This document shows, in pieces, positions 53,978-62,068 of a stretch of 64,000 nt of DNA; positions within the stretch are counted from its first letter, which is position 1; the number at the start of each line of letters is the position of its first letter. This DNA comes from an uncultured Dermabacteraceae bacterium (GTDB lineage Bacteria > Actinomycetota > Actinomycetes > Actinomycetales > Dermabacteraceae), in NCBI GenBank assembly GCA_946223075.1, contig CAMILZ010000004.1, forward strand, positions 40,553 through 104,552, read 5' to 3'. Made by a program: the position numbers and the translations under genes. A model generated the notes under the pieces. The model searched no databases. It had not been told where the DNA came from and saw nothing but the letters and a program-made list of their open reading frames with translations.

Positions 53978-55003
53978 ATGACTCGTCGCATGACACGACG
54001 ATCGGCGCTCGGCCTCGGGGCCGCCGCGCTGTCCGCCGCTGCGCTCGCCGGATGCTCGTCCGGCAAGTTCACGAAGGACGGCAAGGTCAAACTGCGCATG
54101 GCCCACACGCTGGGCGATAAACACCCCACCTCGAAGGCCCTCGAAATTTTCGTGGACGAGGTCGAGAGCCGTTCGAACGGCGAGATCAGCATCGAGGTCT
54201 TCGGCAACGGCGTGCTCGGCAGCGAAACCGAGTCGATCGAGCAGCTCAGCCGCGGCGTGGTCGACATCGTGCGCTGCGCGGCGCCTTCGATCGCTCCCTA
54301 TTCTTCGGGCTACAACGCCTTCGGATTGCCGTTCCTGTTCGACGACGAAGAGCACTACTACCGCGCGATAGACTCGGGCGACATGCGTTCCTTCTTCGAC
54401 TCGAGCACCGAAGACGGCTTCCGCACCCTCACGTACTACACGTCGGGCGCGCGCTCGTTCTACACGGTTGATAAGGCGATTGAAACGCCCGACGACCTGC
54501 GCGGCTTTAAGATCCGCGTGCAGAATTTCCGCTCGCAAACGGAGCTCATCAGCAAGCTCGGTGGCACGCCGCTCATCCTCCCGTTCGGCGAAATCTACAC
54601 GGGCCTCCAAACCGGTCTCGTGGACGGCGCTGAATCGAACGAAACCGCGCTCACCGACTCCGCTCACGGCGAGGTCGCCAAGGTGTTCACGTACACCGAG
54701 CACACGATGATCCCTGACGTCCTCTCCTTCAGCGAGGCGACGTGGAAGCTCCTCGAAGAGGATTATCAGAAGGTCCTCACCGAGGCGGCAGTTGCCTCGA
54801 CCGAAGAGCACAAGACGATTTGGAGCGAGGCGATCGCCCAGTCCATCACGGATGCGGAAGCCATGGGCGTCACGTTCGTGAAAGACGTGGATCGCGAGCC
54901 GTTCCGCGAACTCACCTCGGGCATCGTTCCCGAGTTTGTTGACCACTACGACGGCGTGAGCACCGTGCTCGACGCCATCGACAATGCACGCAAGGGAGCG
55001 TAA
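53978..55003 (+). CDS. dctP: TRAP transporter substrate-binding protein (DctP family)
   Basis: A 341-residue solute receptor with leader TRRMTRRSALGLGAAALSAAALAGC: twin arginine plus lipobox, so a lipoprotein. The mature part shows LRMAHTLGDKHPTSKALEIFVDEVESRSNGEISIEVFGNGVLG, DLRGFKIRVQNFRSQTELISKLGGTPLILPFGEIYTGLQTGLVDGAE, including the conserved arginine that salt-bridges a carboxylate ligand in DctP proteins. Ligands in this family are dicarboxylates, uronates, lactate-type hydroxy acids and similar. AAGGAGG precedes the ATG. First of dctP-dctQ-dctM. Confidence 0.92.
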   Translation: MTRRMTRRSALGLGAAALSAAALAGCSSGKFTKDGKVKLRMAHTLGDKHPTSKALEIFVDEVESRSNGEISIEVFGNGVLGSETESIEQLSRGVVDIVRCAAPSIAPYSSGYNAFGLPFLFDDEEHYYRAIDSGDMRSFFDSSTEDGFRTLTYYTSGARSFYTVDKAIETPDDLRGFKIRVQNFRSQTELISKLGGTPLILPFGEIYTGLQTGLVDGAESNETALTDSAHGEVAKVFTYTEHTMIPDVLSFSEATWKLLEEDYQKVLTEAAVASTEEHKTIWSEAIAQSITDAEAMGVTFVKDVDREPFRELTSGIVPEFVDHYDGVSTVLDAIDNARKGA

Positions 55004-55008
55004 AGGTC

Positions 55009-55581
55009 ATGTACGACACCATGCTCAAGCTCAAGAAGGGCATCACCGTGTGCCTGTTCGTGATCGCCGGCATCCTACTTGCCGCGATGGCGCTGCTCGT
55101 GATCATCCAGGTGTTCACGCGCTACGTCCTCTCCGATCCCGCTGATTGGACCGAGGAACTCGTCACCGTTTCGCTCATGTGGGCGTGCTTCCTGTGCGGC
55201 GCGTACGCATTTGTGAACCGCAAGCACATGGCGCTCGTGTTCTTCCGCGACCGCCTCGGTGAGAGCGGTAAGCGCATCATCATGATTCTCGTCGACGCGC
55301 TCGCCCTCGCCTTCGCGGCAATCGTGATCGTGTGGGGCGGCACGCAGCTCACGCTCGTCTCCCTCGATGCGCCGTCCGCGATCCTCCAGATCCCCCGTGG
55401 CCTCTCCTATGGCGCGGCCCCCGTCGGCGGCATTTTCATGGTGCTCGCCCAGATCATCAACCTGTGGGAGGACTTCACCGGCGAAACCCTCCCCGACACC
55501 GACCTTGGCGCGGACGACGAGACGCTCGTCGCCGAAGCCGCCGCCGACATCCCCACCGAGACTAAGGAGGCCCGCGCATGA
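55009..55581 (+). CDS. dctQ: TRAP transporter small permease
   Basis: 190-residue four-helix subunit (VCLFVIAGILLAAMALLVIIQVFTRYVL, LVTVSLMWACFLCGAYAFVNRKHMALVFF). An acidic C-terminal tail of about 35 residues extends past the last helix. It starts 5 bases after dctP and overlaps dctM by 4 bases. Confidence 0.9.
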   Translation: MYDTMLKLKKGITVCLFVIAGILLAAMALLVIIQVFTRYVLSDPADWTEELVTVSLMWACFLCGAYAFVNRKHMALVFFRDRLGESGKRIIMILVDALALAFAAIVIVWGGTQLTLVSLDAPSAILQIPRGLSYGAAPVGGIFMVLAQIINLWEDFTGETLPDTDLGADDETLVAEAAADIPTETKEARA

Positions 55582-56879
55582 GCACCATGACGGTCACCCT
55601 GCTCCTGTTTGGCACCTTCTTCGTTCTGCTCGCCGTGGGCGTGCCGATCGCGATCGGCATTTCCGTTGCCGCCTTCGCGAGCATCCTCATGATCCTCCCG
55701 CCCGATCAGGCCATCTTCGTCGTCATGCAGAAGATGAACACGGGCCTCGAATCGTTCACCCTGCTCGCGATCCCTCTATTCATTCTCGCGGGCAACATCA
55801 TGAACAACGGTGGCATCGCGAAGCGCCTCATCGCGCTCGCGGAGCTCATCACGGGACGTGTACCCGGCTCGCTCGTGCACACGAACATCGTGGGCAACAT
55901 GCTTTTCGGCGCGCTCTCCGGCTCGGCCGTTGCTGCTGCAGCGGCAATCGGCGGCACCATGAGCAAGCAGCAGCGCGAGCGCGGCTATGACCCGGCCTTC
56001 ACCGCCGCCGCGAACATTGCTTCGGCTCCCTCGGGTCTCCTCATTCCGCCGACCACGGCGTTCATCGTGTACTCGATGATCGCGGGCGGCACCTCAATCG
56101 CGGCACTGTTCATGGCGGGCGCGGTTCCCGGCATTCTCATGGGCCTCACCGTGATCGCGGTCGCGCTCGTGCACGCGATCCGCAAGAAGTACCCCACGTC
56201 AGGTGCCGTGAGCGCCGCGCAGGCGGGGAAGACCATCCTCGACGCGATTCCGGCTCTTCTTCTCATCATCGTCGTCGTGGGCGGCATCGTTGCGGGTATC
56301 TTCACCGCGACCGAGGGCGCGGGCATCGCCGTCGCGTACTGCCTCATCCTCGCGCTCCTGTATCGCAGCCTCACGTGGAGTGACATCAAGGCGATCATGG
56401 GTCGCACGATCGCCACGACCGGCGTGATCCTCCTGCTTATCGCTGCAAGCTCCGCGATGAGCTGGGTCATGGCCTACACGGGTATGCCGCAAGCGATCAG
56501 TGATCTGCTCCTCGGCATTTCGGACAACCCGATCGTGATCCTCCTGCTCATCAACGTCGTCCTCATCGTCGTCGGGACGTTCATGGACATCACGCCCGCG
56601 ATCCTCATTTTCACGCCGATCTTCCTCCCCATCGCGGAGGGCATCGGCATGGATCCGATCCACTTCGGCGTGGTACTCGTGTTCAACATGTGCATCGGCA
56701 CGATGACCCCGCCCGTCGGTTCAGTACTGTTCATCGGTACGAGCCTCGCGGGCACGACGATCGAAAAGGTCATCCCGAGGCTCCTGCCGTACCTCGCGGC
56801 GCTGTTCGTCATGCTGATCGTCGTCACATTCGTGCCCACGCTGTCCCTGTGGCTGCCGGGCGCGATGGGGCTTTTGTAA
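55578..56879 (+). CDS. dctM: TRAP transporter large permease
   Basis: 433-residue sodium-coupled transport subunit with about 12-13 helices, ending WLPGAMGLL. Typical DctM segments are LAIPLFILAGNIMNNGGIAKRLIALAE, GALSGSAVAAAAAIGG, LLIPPTTAFIVYSMIAGG and FNMCIGTMTPPVGSVLFIG. Last gene of GH31-dctPQM; it ends 9 bases before the convergent larB stop with no hairpin between, so transcripts may read into each other. Confidence 0.95.
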   Translation: MSTMTVTLLLFGTFFVLLAVGVPIAIGISVAAFASILMILPPDQAIFVVMQKMNTGLESFTLLAIPLFILAGNIMNNGGIAKRLIALAELITGRVPGSLVHTNIVGNMLFGALSGSAVAAAAAIGGTMSKQQRERGYDPAFTAAANIASAPSGLLIPPTTAFIVYSMIAGGTSIAALFMAGAVPGILMGLTVIAVALVHAIRKKYPTSGAVSAAQAGKTILDAIPALLLIIVVVGGIVAGIFTATEGAGIAVAYCLILALLYRSLTWSDIKAIMGRTIATTGVILLLIAASSAMSWVMAYTGMPQAISDLLLGISDNPIVILLLINVVLIVVGTFMDITPAILIFTPIFLPIAEGIGMDPIHFGVVLVFNMCIGTMTPPVGSVLFIGTSLAGTTIEKVIPRLLPYLAALFVMLIVVTFVPTLSLWLPGAMGLL

Positions 56880-56888
56880 GCTGCCGGA

Positions 56889-57608
56889 CTACGCGGTTTC
56901 GCGGGGCGCCCACCGTGCAATTTGTGCGGCGAGGTGCCCCGCGCCGTATCCGTTGTCGATATTGACAACGCCGATGCCGGGCGCACATGCCGAAAGCATG
57001 GTGAGGGCCGCGCTCACTCCGCCGGTCGCGACGCCGTAGCCTACCGATGTGGGCAGCGCGACGACGGGGCATGCCACCTGCCCCGCGAGGACCGTGGGGA
57101 GCGCGCCGTCCATACCCGCAACGGCGATGATGCACGCCGATTCGCGCAGTTCGGGCAGTCGCTCGAGCAGGCGGTGCAGCCCCGCAATCCCAATGTCGGG
57201 GATGAGTCGGGTGGGGCGGCCGAGGTAGCGTGCGGTCAGTTCCGCCTCACGCGCAACGGGAAGATCGCTCGTGCCGGCACACGCCACGGTCACGAGCCCA
57301 CCGGTGAGTTCCGGTTCCGACGCTGGCCACGCCCCCATCGACGCTTCTTCGTCGTAAAGCATGCCGGGCAACTCTTCACGGATCGCGGCGGCTTTTTCGG
57401 CGTCGAGGCGGGTGAAGAGCGTGGGAAGCGCGGGCTCGCTGCCCGATCGTTCAGAGTGCTCGCGGATCGCGCGAGCGATCCTCGCGACCTGCGTCGTGCT
57501 CTTCGCGTCGCACAAAATCGCCTCGGGGGCGCCGCGCCGTGCGGCACGGTCAAAGTCAAGGTTCGCAATGTCGGCGAGGGAAGCGTCGGCCCCCATGTGC
57601 GCGCTCAC
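56889..57608 (-). CDS. larB: LarB, pyridinium-3,5-biscarboxylic acid mononucleotide synthase
   Basis: First enzyme of nickel-pincer nucleotide synthesis: carboxylates and hydrolyses nicotinic acid adenine dinucleotide. The 239-residue protein has an N-terminal LarB part (LADIANLDFDRAARRGAPEAILCDAKS) and a C-terminal PurE-like domain with VACAGTSDLPVAREAELTARYLG, ALPTSVGYGVATGGVSAAL and VVNIDNGYGAGHLA. A cysteine lies in LSACAPGIG, near the NIDNG motif. The start overlaps the larE stop by 4 bases. Confidence 0.93.
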   Translation of the reverse strand: MSAHMGADASLADIANLDFDRAARRGAPEAILCDAKSTTQVARIARAIREHSERSGSEPALPTLFTRLDAEKAAAIREELPGMLYDEEASMGAWPASEPELTGGLVTVACAGTSDLPVAREAELTARYLGRPTRLIPDIGIAGLHRLLERLPELRESACIIAVAGMDGALPTVLAGQVACPVVALPTSVGYGVATGGVSAALTMLSACAPGIGVVNIDNGYGAGHLAAQIARWAPRETA

Positions 57609-58474
57609 AGGGTGCCCTTCGCGTTCATGATGCTGAGCGTGAACGCGCCCGACTGCAGGCCGGCAAGGTCGAGAGTGACGTTGCGGAACCCCGCCTTCCT
57701 TCCGGCGTTCACGAGAGCCGCGCGGGTCTCGGGTTCGACGGCGTGTGGAAGTTCGCCCTGAGGTACTTCGATCCGCGCGATGCGGCCGTGGTGGCGCACG
57801 CGGCAGTCACTAAAGCCCAGGTCAAACACGGCATCCTCGAGATCTTCGACCTGGCGGAGCTTCTCGGGCGTGACCTTCTCGCCGTGGGGAATGCGAGAGG
57901 CGAGGCACGGCGCGGCCGGTTTATCAGCAACGGGAACGCCGAGGGCCCGCGCAACCTCGCGCACATCGCTCTTCGTGAGGCCCGCGCTCGCGAGGGGGCG
58001 GAGCACCGCGTGGTTCGTCGCGGCGCCCGCACCGGGGCGATCGGGGCGCTTCGCATCGTCGGCGTTTTCACCGTAAGCGACGGCGTCGAGACCGAGGTCG
58101 TCGAGAATCTCATCCTCGATGCGCGTGAAAAGTTCGTCCTTGCAGAAGAAGCAGCGGTCCACGTCGTTCGCGATGTACTCGGGGCGCTCACCCTCGTGAG
58201 TCTGGATCTCCTGAACGCTCACGCCGATCGCCTTCGCGACCTCGTGGGCGGTTTGCCGTTCACGCCGCGCAAGCGAGGGCGACACCCCGAGGAGAGCCAC
58301 GACGCGCTCGGCGCCGAGCGCCCGCACCGCGAGCGCCGCGAGGGTCGCCGAGTCCACCCCACCCGAGTAGGCGATTCCCACGCGCTCGTGTTCGGTGAGC
58401 TCGCGCATGGCGGCTTCCGCGCGCACGGCGAGGTCTCCGGTGAGCTTAGGCACCGTCGTGAGCGGGGCGCTCAC
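57605..58474 (-). CDS. larE: LarE, ATP-dependent sulfur insertase
   Basis: Converts the biscarboxylic mononucleotide into the bis-thiocarboxylic form, giving up its own cysteine sulfur in known members. 289 residues with PP-loop IAYSGGVDSATLAAL and the conserved cysteine in AAPCLASRIPHGEKVT, matching the sacrificial cysteine position. It overlaps larA upstream and larB downstream by 4 bases each, forming larA-larE-larB. Confidence 0.93.
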   Translation of the reverse strand: MSAPLTTVPKLTGDLAVRAEAAMRELTEHERVGIAYSGGVDSATLAALAVRALGAERVVALLGVSPSLARRERQTAHEVAKAIGVSVQEIQTHEGERPEYIANDVDRCFFCKDELFTRIEDEILDDLGLDAVAYGENADDAKRPDRPGAGAATNHAVLRPLASAGLTKSDVREVARALGVPVADKPAAPCLASRIPHGEKVTPEKLRQVEDLEDAVFDLGFSDCRVRHHGRIARIEVPQGELPHAVEPETRAALVNAGRKAGFRNVTLDLAGLQSGAFTLSIMNAKGTL

Positions 58475-59805
58475 AGTGGCTGCCGCTCACTCGCGAGGCG
58501 GTGCAACACCTCTCCCGCGTGATCCACGACGAGGGTTTCTGGATCATTGCGGAGGGCCTCGAGGTCGAGCGAAGCGGGATCCACGTACTCGACGTTGTAC
58601 TCCGCGCACACCTCGGGCGGGATCTGCGTCGCGAACGCGCGGCGCACGCGGTTCTTCTCTTCGCCGGTTTCGGGGTCGAACGTGCCGAGACCCGTGACGT
58701 GCGTCGAGTGGGCGAGCTCGCCCCACGGGTGGTCTTTGAACCGATCCCACTGCTTCGTGAAGTACTCGATGTTGTGATAGCCGATGTCGCGAAGACCTGG
58801 ATGCATGGCGGCGACCTCCGTGATGTGCGGAGCGTAGATGATGACCTGGCCACCGTCGGCACACACCGGTTCAAGCTTGTAAAAGCCCTTCGCACCCGTC
58901 CAGATGTCCTCGTACATCTCCGGCATGATCGCGACGATCCGCTTGTACGGTTTTTCGACGTAGCGGATGTGCGTGTGAGCCGAGATCTGTGCGCAGGCCG
59001 CCCAGGCGCTTTCGGGGCTTCCGAAGCTCATCGCGTGCAGGTCGCTGCTCGCGGAGCGCACGACCATCGCGAGGCAGTATTTCTCGGTCTCAATGCGAGC
59101 GCTTGCCGCGTCGATGAGCTCACGCACGGGCGTGAGGCCAAGCGCGCCGATGATGCGGCTCGCCGTGATGAGCGCGCCCACCCAGTGAGAGATGTCGATG
59201 ACGTCGTGCACGGAGCAGCCGGGGAAGAAATATTTATTACCGCCCGAGAAGCCCACGACCTCGTGGGGGAATACGGGGCCCACGATGAGGTTGACGTCCG
59301 CCTCGACGACGTGACGGTTGATGTTCACGCGCATCGGGACATCGCTCAGAAGCCCACCCGTGAGTTCCGCGATCGTGTCGGCGCTGATCTCGCCGAGGTC
59401 CGCGATCTCGCTTTCGTTATCCCATTCGTGGTTGCGGATATCGAACGCCGGATAGGTCTCGCGCAGCGTGCCGGGGCCCGTGCCGAGCATGCGTTCGATG
59501 TGCTCCTCGCTCATCGCGGCGTGCGTGCCAAGGGCGATAAGCACGGTGATGTGGGAAGCACGATCCTTGAGTGCGTCGTGAACGGCGGGCATCACGCGCG
59601 GAAGCGGTACCGACCTGGTGCCGTCGGGAATGATCACGCACACGCGCTTGCCGTCGAGGTCGGTGCTTGCGAGCTGCTCCTTCACAAAGCTCGCGATCTG
59701 CTCGTCGGTGAGGGTCTCGTCGGGGCCGCCGATGCGAGCAGCGGCGCTCGTAAGCGAGGCGGGAATGGGCTTCACGTGAGGTACTCGTTCGCTCATGTGG
59801 TCCAT
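58471..59805 (-). CDS. larA: LarA-family nickel-pincer racemase/epimerase, substrate uncertain
   Basis: 444 residues (or 441 from the ATG at 59796) of the lactate racemase (DUF2088) superfamily. Residues matching known functional positions: the substrate-side VCVIIPDGTRSVP, histidine in LIALGTHAAMSEE, and PHEVVGFSGGNKYFFPG, in which the histidine and lysine correspond to the nickel ligand and the lysine that holds the pincer cofactor; a further histidine in DISHW. Lactobacillus LarA has HFFAGFSGGRKSVLPG there, so this is a different subgroup. The superfamily includes racemases of malate, phenyllactate and hydroxyglutarate and a gluconate 2-epimerase. Calling it lactate racemase would be premature. 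Confidence 0.85.
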   Translation of the reverse strand: MDHMSERVPHVKPIPASLTSAAARIGGPDETLTDEQIASFVKEQLASTDLDGKRVCVIIPDGTRSVPLPRVMPAVHDALKDRASHITVLIALGTHAAMSEEHIERMLGTGPGTLRETYPAFDIRNHEWDNESEIADLGEISADTIAELTGGLLSDVPMRVNINRHVVEADVNLIVGPVFPHEVVGFSGGNKYFFPGCSVHDVIDISHWVGALITASRIIGALGLTPVRELIDAASARIETEKYCLAMVVRSASSDLHAMSFGSPESAWAACAQISAHTHIRYVEKPYKRIVAIMPEMYEDIWTGAKGFYKLEPVCADGGQVIIYAPHITEVAAMHPGLRDIGYHNIEYFTKQWDRFKDHPWGELAHSTHVTGLGTFDPETGEEKNRVRRAFATQIPPEVCAEYNVEYVDPASLDLEALRNDPETLVVDHAGEVLHRLASERQPL

Positions 59806-59831
59806 TATCGCGCGGATTACAATCGGTTGCC

Positions 59832-60767
59832 ATGGGACACAGTGAACACCTCAACGACGACACCTCCCCCCGTACGATCGCGTGGATCGATGCGACGGCC
59901 GGCATTGCGGGCGACATGCTCCTCGGCGCCCTCGTGGATGCGGGCGCTAATCTCGAGCAGATCCAAGCCGTGATCGATGCCCTTATCCCGGGCGCTGTGA
60001 AGCTCTCCGAGCGTGTCGTGGATCGATGCGGGCAGCGTAGCGTCAAGGTCGACGTTGAGATGCTCGTCGAGAACCCGCCCCACCGCACGTGGACATCGAT
60101 CCGCGAGATGCTCGAGGGCGCGCGCGGCTCGATTCCCGACGCCACGATTGACCTTGGTTTGCGCGTTTTTGGTCTCCTCGCGCGCGCCGAGGGCCGCGCC
60201 CACGGCATCGATCCCGAGGACGTACACTTCCACGAGGTCGGCGCGCTCGATTCGATCGCCGACGTGATCGGGGCGTGCGAGGCCTGGCGCCAGCTCGGGA
60301 TCGAGGGCGCGACGGGCAGCACGATCGCGGTCGGCTCGGGACGCATTCGCGCCGCGCACGGGGACATTCCGGTGCCGGTTCCGGCCACGGCTTATCTGGC
60401 GGAAGGATGGCCGACGGTTGCCGGCGACCTGCTGCCGCCACGCGCGCACGGGCACTCACACGGGCACTCGCATGATCATGCGCACGGGCACGGGCACTCT
60501 CACGACCATCACCATGAACACTCGCTTCCCGCGCACGTCGCGGGCGGCCCCCACCCCGGGGCCGTTCCCCCGGCCGGCGTCGCCCCTGGGATCGGAGAAC
60601 TCGCGACACCCACGGGCGTGGCTCTCATGCGCGGTCTCGCGGAAAGCTACGGGCCGATGCCCGGCATGATCACACGCGCGGTGGGCATCGGCGCGGGCAC
60701 GAAGGACACTCCGGGCCGCCCGAATGTTGTGCGCGTCTTTCTCGGGGAGCGCTACCCCCATGCGTGA
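59832..60767 (+). CDS. larC1: LarC N-terminal part (LarC1), nickel insertase
   Basis: Inserts nickel into the pincer nucleotide using CTP. The 311-residue protein begins ATAGIAGDMLLGALVDAGANL, has DVHFHEVGALDSIADVIGA, and then a histidine-rich loop (about residues 199-237, HGHSHGHSHDHAHGHGHSHD-type) that is likely a nickel store or binding site. It ends GERYPHA and overlaps larC2 by 8 bases in a different frame. In Lactobacillus plantarum, larC is also split and joined by ribosomal frameshifting. Divergent from larA with a 26-bp gap. Confidence 0.92.
   Translation: MGHSEHLNDDTSPRTIAWIDATAGIAGDMLLGALVDAGANLEQIQAVIDALIPGAVKLSERVVDRCGQRSVKVDVEMLVENPPHRTWTSIREMLEGARGSIPDATIDLGLRVFGLLARAEGRAHGIDPEDVHFHEVGALDSIADVIGACEAWRQLGIEGATGSTIAVGSGRIRAAHGDIPVPVPATAYLAEGWPTVAGDLLPPRAHGHSHGHSHDHAHGHGHSHDHHHEHSLPAHVAGGPHPGAVPPAGVAPGIGELATPTGVALMRGLAESYGPMPGMITRAVGIGAGTKDTPGRPNVVRVFLGERYPHA
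60752..60767 (+). promoter_or_regulatory. Candidate +1 frameshift site in larC
   Basis: In the larC1 frame the bases read TAC CCC CAT GCG TGA. A proline tRNA on CCC can re-pair one base downstream on CCC, after which the next codon is the larC2 ATG. CCC-C is a known +1 shift-prone sequence and the stop codon is two codons away. Confidence 0.5.
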
Positions 60768-61218
60768 CGCCCACGACACCCCCGATCAGGTCATCCAGCT
60801 CGAAGCCAACGTTGACGACGCCGACCCGCGGCTCTGGCCTGGCATCATCGATTCGATGCTCGAGGCCGGTGCGCTCGACTGCTGGCTGACGCCGATCATC
60901 ATGAAGCACGGCCGCCCCGCCGTGACCGTGCACGCCCTCGCGCGCGTGGGTGAAGAGATCACCCTCGCGGATCTGCTGCTCGATCTCACGGGCTCGCTTG
61001 GCGTGCGGTACGCGCCGCGCACCAGGCGCATTTTGACGAGGCGCTTCGAGAAAATCGACGTGGAGGGCGTGGAGGTGGCCTTCAAGGTGGCGCTACGTTC
61101 CGACGGTTCCGTGGCAACCGTCGGACCCGAATTTCGGGACGTGCAAGCCCTCGCCCAAAAACTGGGCGTGACCGAGCGGGAGGCGCTCAACCGGGCCCGG
61201 GCGGCCTACCCCGCGTGA
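60760..61218 (+). CDS. larC2: LarC C-terminal part (LarC2)
   Basis: 152 residues starting MRDAHDTPDQVIQLEANVDDADPRLWPGIIDSML, the normal continuation of single-chain LarC (LEANVDD motif). It can be made separately from the ATG at 60760 or as a fusion by a +1 shift at TAC CCC CAT just before the larC1 stop. A family A inverted pair (61099-61125) encodes RSDGSVATVGP. It ends before a tandem repeat. Confidence 0.92.
   Translation: MRDAHDTPDQVIQLEANVDDADPRLWPGIIDSMLEAGALDCWLTPIIMKHGRPAVTVHALARVGEEITLADLLLDLTGSLGVRYAPRTRRILTRRFEKIDVEGVEVAFKVALRSDGSVATVGPEFRDVQALAQKLGVTEREALNRARAAYPA
61099..61125. repeat. Family A inverted pair inside larC2
   Basis: TCCGACGGTT (61099-61108) and AACCGTCGGA (61116-61125) are exact inverted copies, 7 bases apart, within coding sequence close to the end of larC2. 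Confidence 0.85.
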
Positions 61219-61231
61219 TCGCCGAGGCCTG

Positions 61232-61281
61232 CCCCATGGTTTGACCCCATGGTTTGACCCACGGCCTGGCCCCATGGTTGA
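61232..61281. repeat. 13-bp tandem repeat after larC2
   Basis: CCCCATGGTTTGA occurs twice in tandem (61232-61244, 61245-61257) and once more with one base missing (61270-61281), separated by a degenerate unit. It starts 13 bases after the larC2 stop and runs into family B copy 4. Confidence 0.85.
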
Positions 61282-61346
61282 GGGTGGAGAAAAGTGACCC
61301 GGCATACCCCAAATCGGGGAATGACGTCGTTTTTCTACACCTTGAA
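61278..61346. repeat. Family B palindromic repeat, copy 4
   Basis: Left arm TTGAGGGTGGAGAAAAGTG and right arm GACGTCGTTTTTCTACACC in the convergent gap between larC2 and msrA. Its right arm supplies the last codons and stop (AAG GTG TAG) of msrA. Confidence 0.85.
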
Positions 61347-62012
61347 AGAGGTGCAGGCGACACCGTTGAAGCCGTGATTGCAGTACCCCGCGGGGTTCTT
61401 CGCGAGATACTGCTGGTGCTCCGGCTCGGCGTAGTAGTACGTGCCCGCGCCTGCCTCGCTCAGCGGCGCCAGCACCGTGGTGATGCTGCCGCGACCCGCG
61501 GCAGTGAGCGCCTCCTGATATGACTCGAGTGACGCGCGCACGAGGCGCTCTTGCGCCGGATCCGTCCAGAAAATCGCGCTGCGGTATTGCGTGCCGATGT
61601 CGTTACCCTGGCGATTCTCGGTCGTGGGATCGTGCTGCTGCCAAAACTCGGTAAGCACGCGCGCGAGCGCTTCCTCATCTTCGTAAACGACCTTCACGGC
61701 CTCCGCGTGCCCCGTTTTCGCGGAACACACTTCCTCGTACGTGGGGTGGGGCGTGTAGCCGCCTGCATACACCGCTGCGGTGGTCCACACGCCGGGAATC
61801 TGCCACATGATGCGCTCGATACCCCAGAAGCACCCGCCCGCGAGGATCAGCTCGCCTGTTCCTTCCGGCGCGCCCTCGCCGAGCATGTCCGTGCCGAGCA
61901 CGAGATGATCGCGGGACAGCGGGAACGGATAATCGTCGCGGCCGGCAAGCGCGTCTTCGGGCTTCACCATGACCTTCTTGTGCGCGTTCATAATGTCGAG
62001 AAATTGGAACAT
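61335..62012 (-). CDS. msrA: Peptide methionine sulfoxide reductase MsrA
   Basis: Reduces the S-form of methionine sulfoxide in proteins. 225 residues with the catalytic GGCFWG (Cys61) and the EVCSAKTGHAEAVKVVY, QGNDIGTQYRSAIF and EHQQYLAKNP segments; a further cysteine lies in GYCNHGFNG for recycling. The longer N-terminus (about 55 residues before the domain) is usual in actinobacteria. ATG at 62012 or 61991. The end of the gene lies inside family B copy 4. Confidence 0.94.
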   Translation of the reverse strand: MFQFLDIMNAHKKVMVKPEDALAGRDDYPFPLSRDHLVLGTDMLGEGAPEGTGELILAGGCFWGIERIMWQIPGVWTTAAVYAGGYTPHPTYEEVCSAKTGHAEAVKVVYEDEEALARVLTEFWQQHDPTTENRQGNDIGTQYRSAIFWTDPAQERLVRASLESYQEALTAAGRGSITTVLAPLSEAGAGTYYYAEPEHQQYLAKNPAGYCNHGFNGVACTSFKV

Positions 62013-62068
62013 GAGGCGAACCTACGCGCCGGGGCTGGGCAACCCATGGACGGGACTGGAAAAACCCC

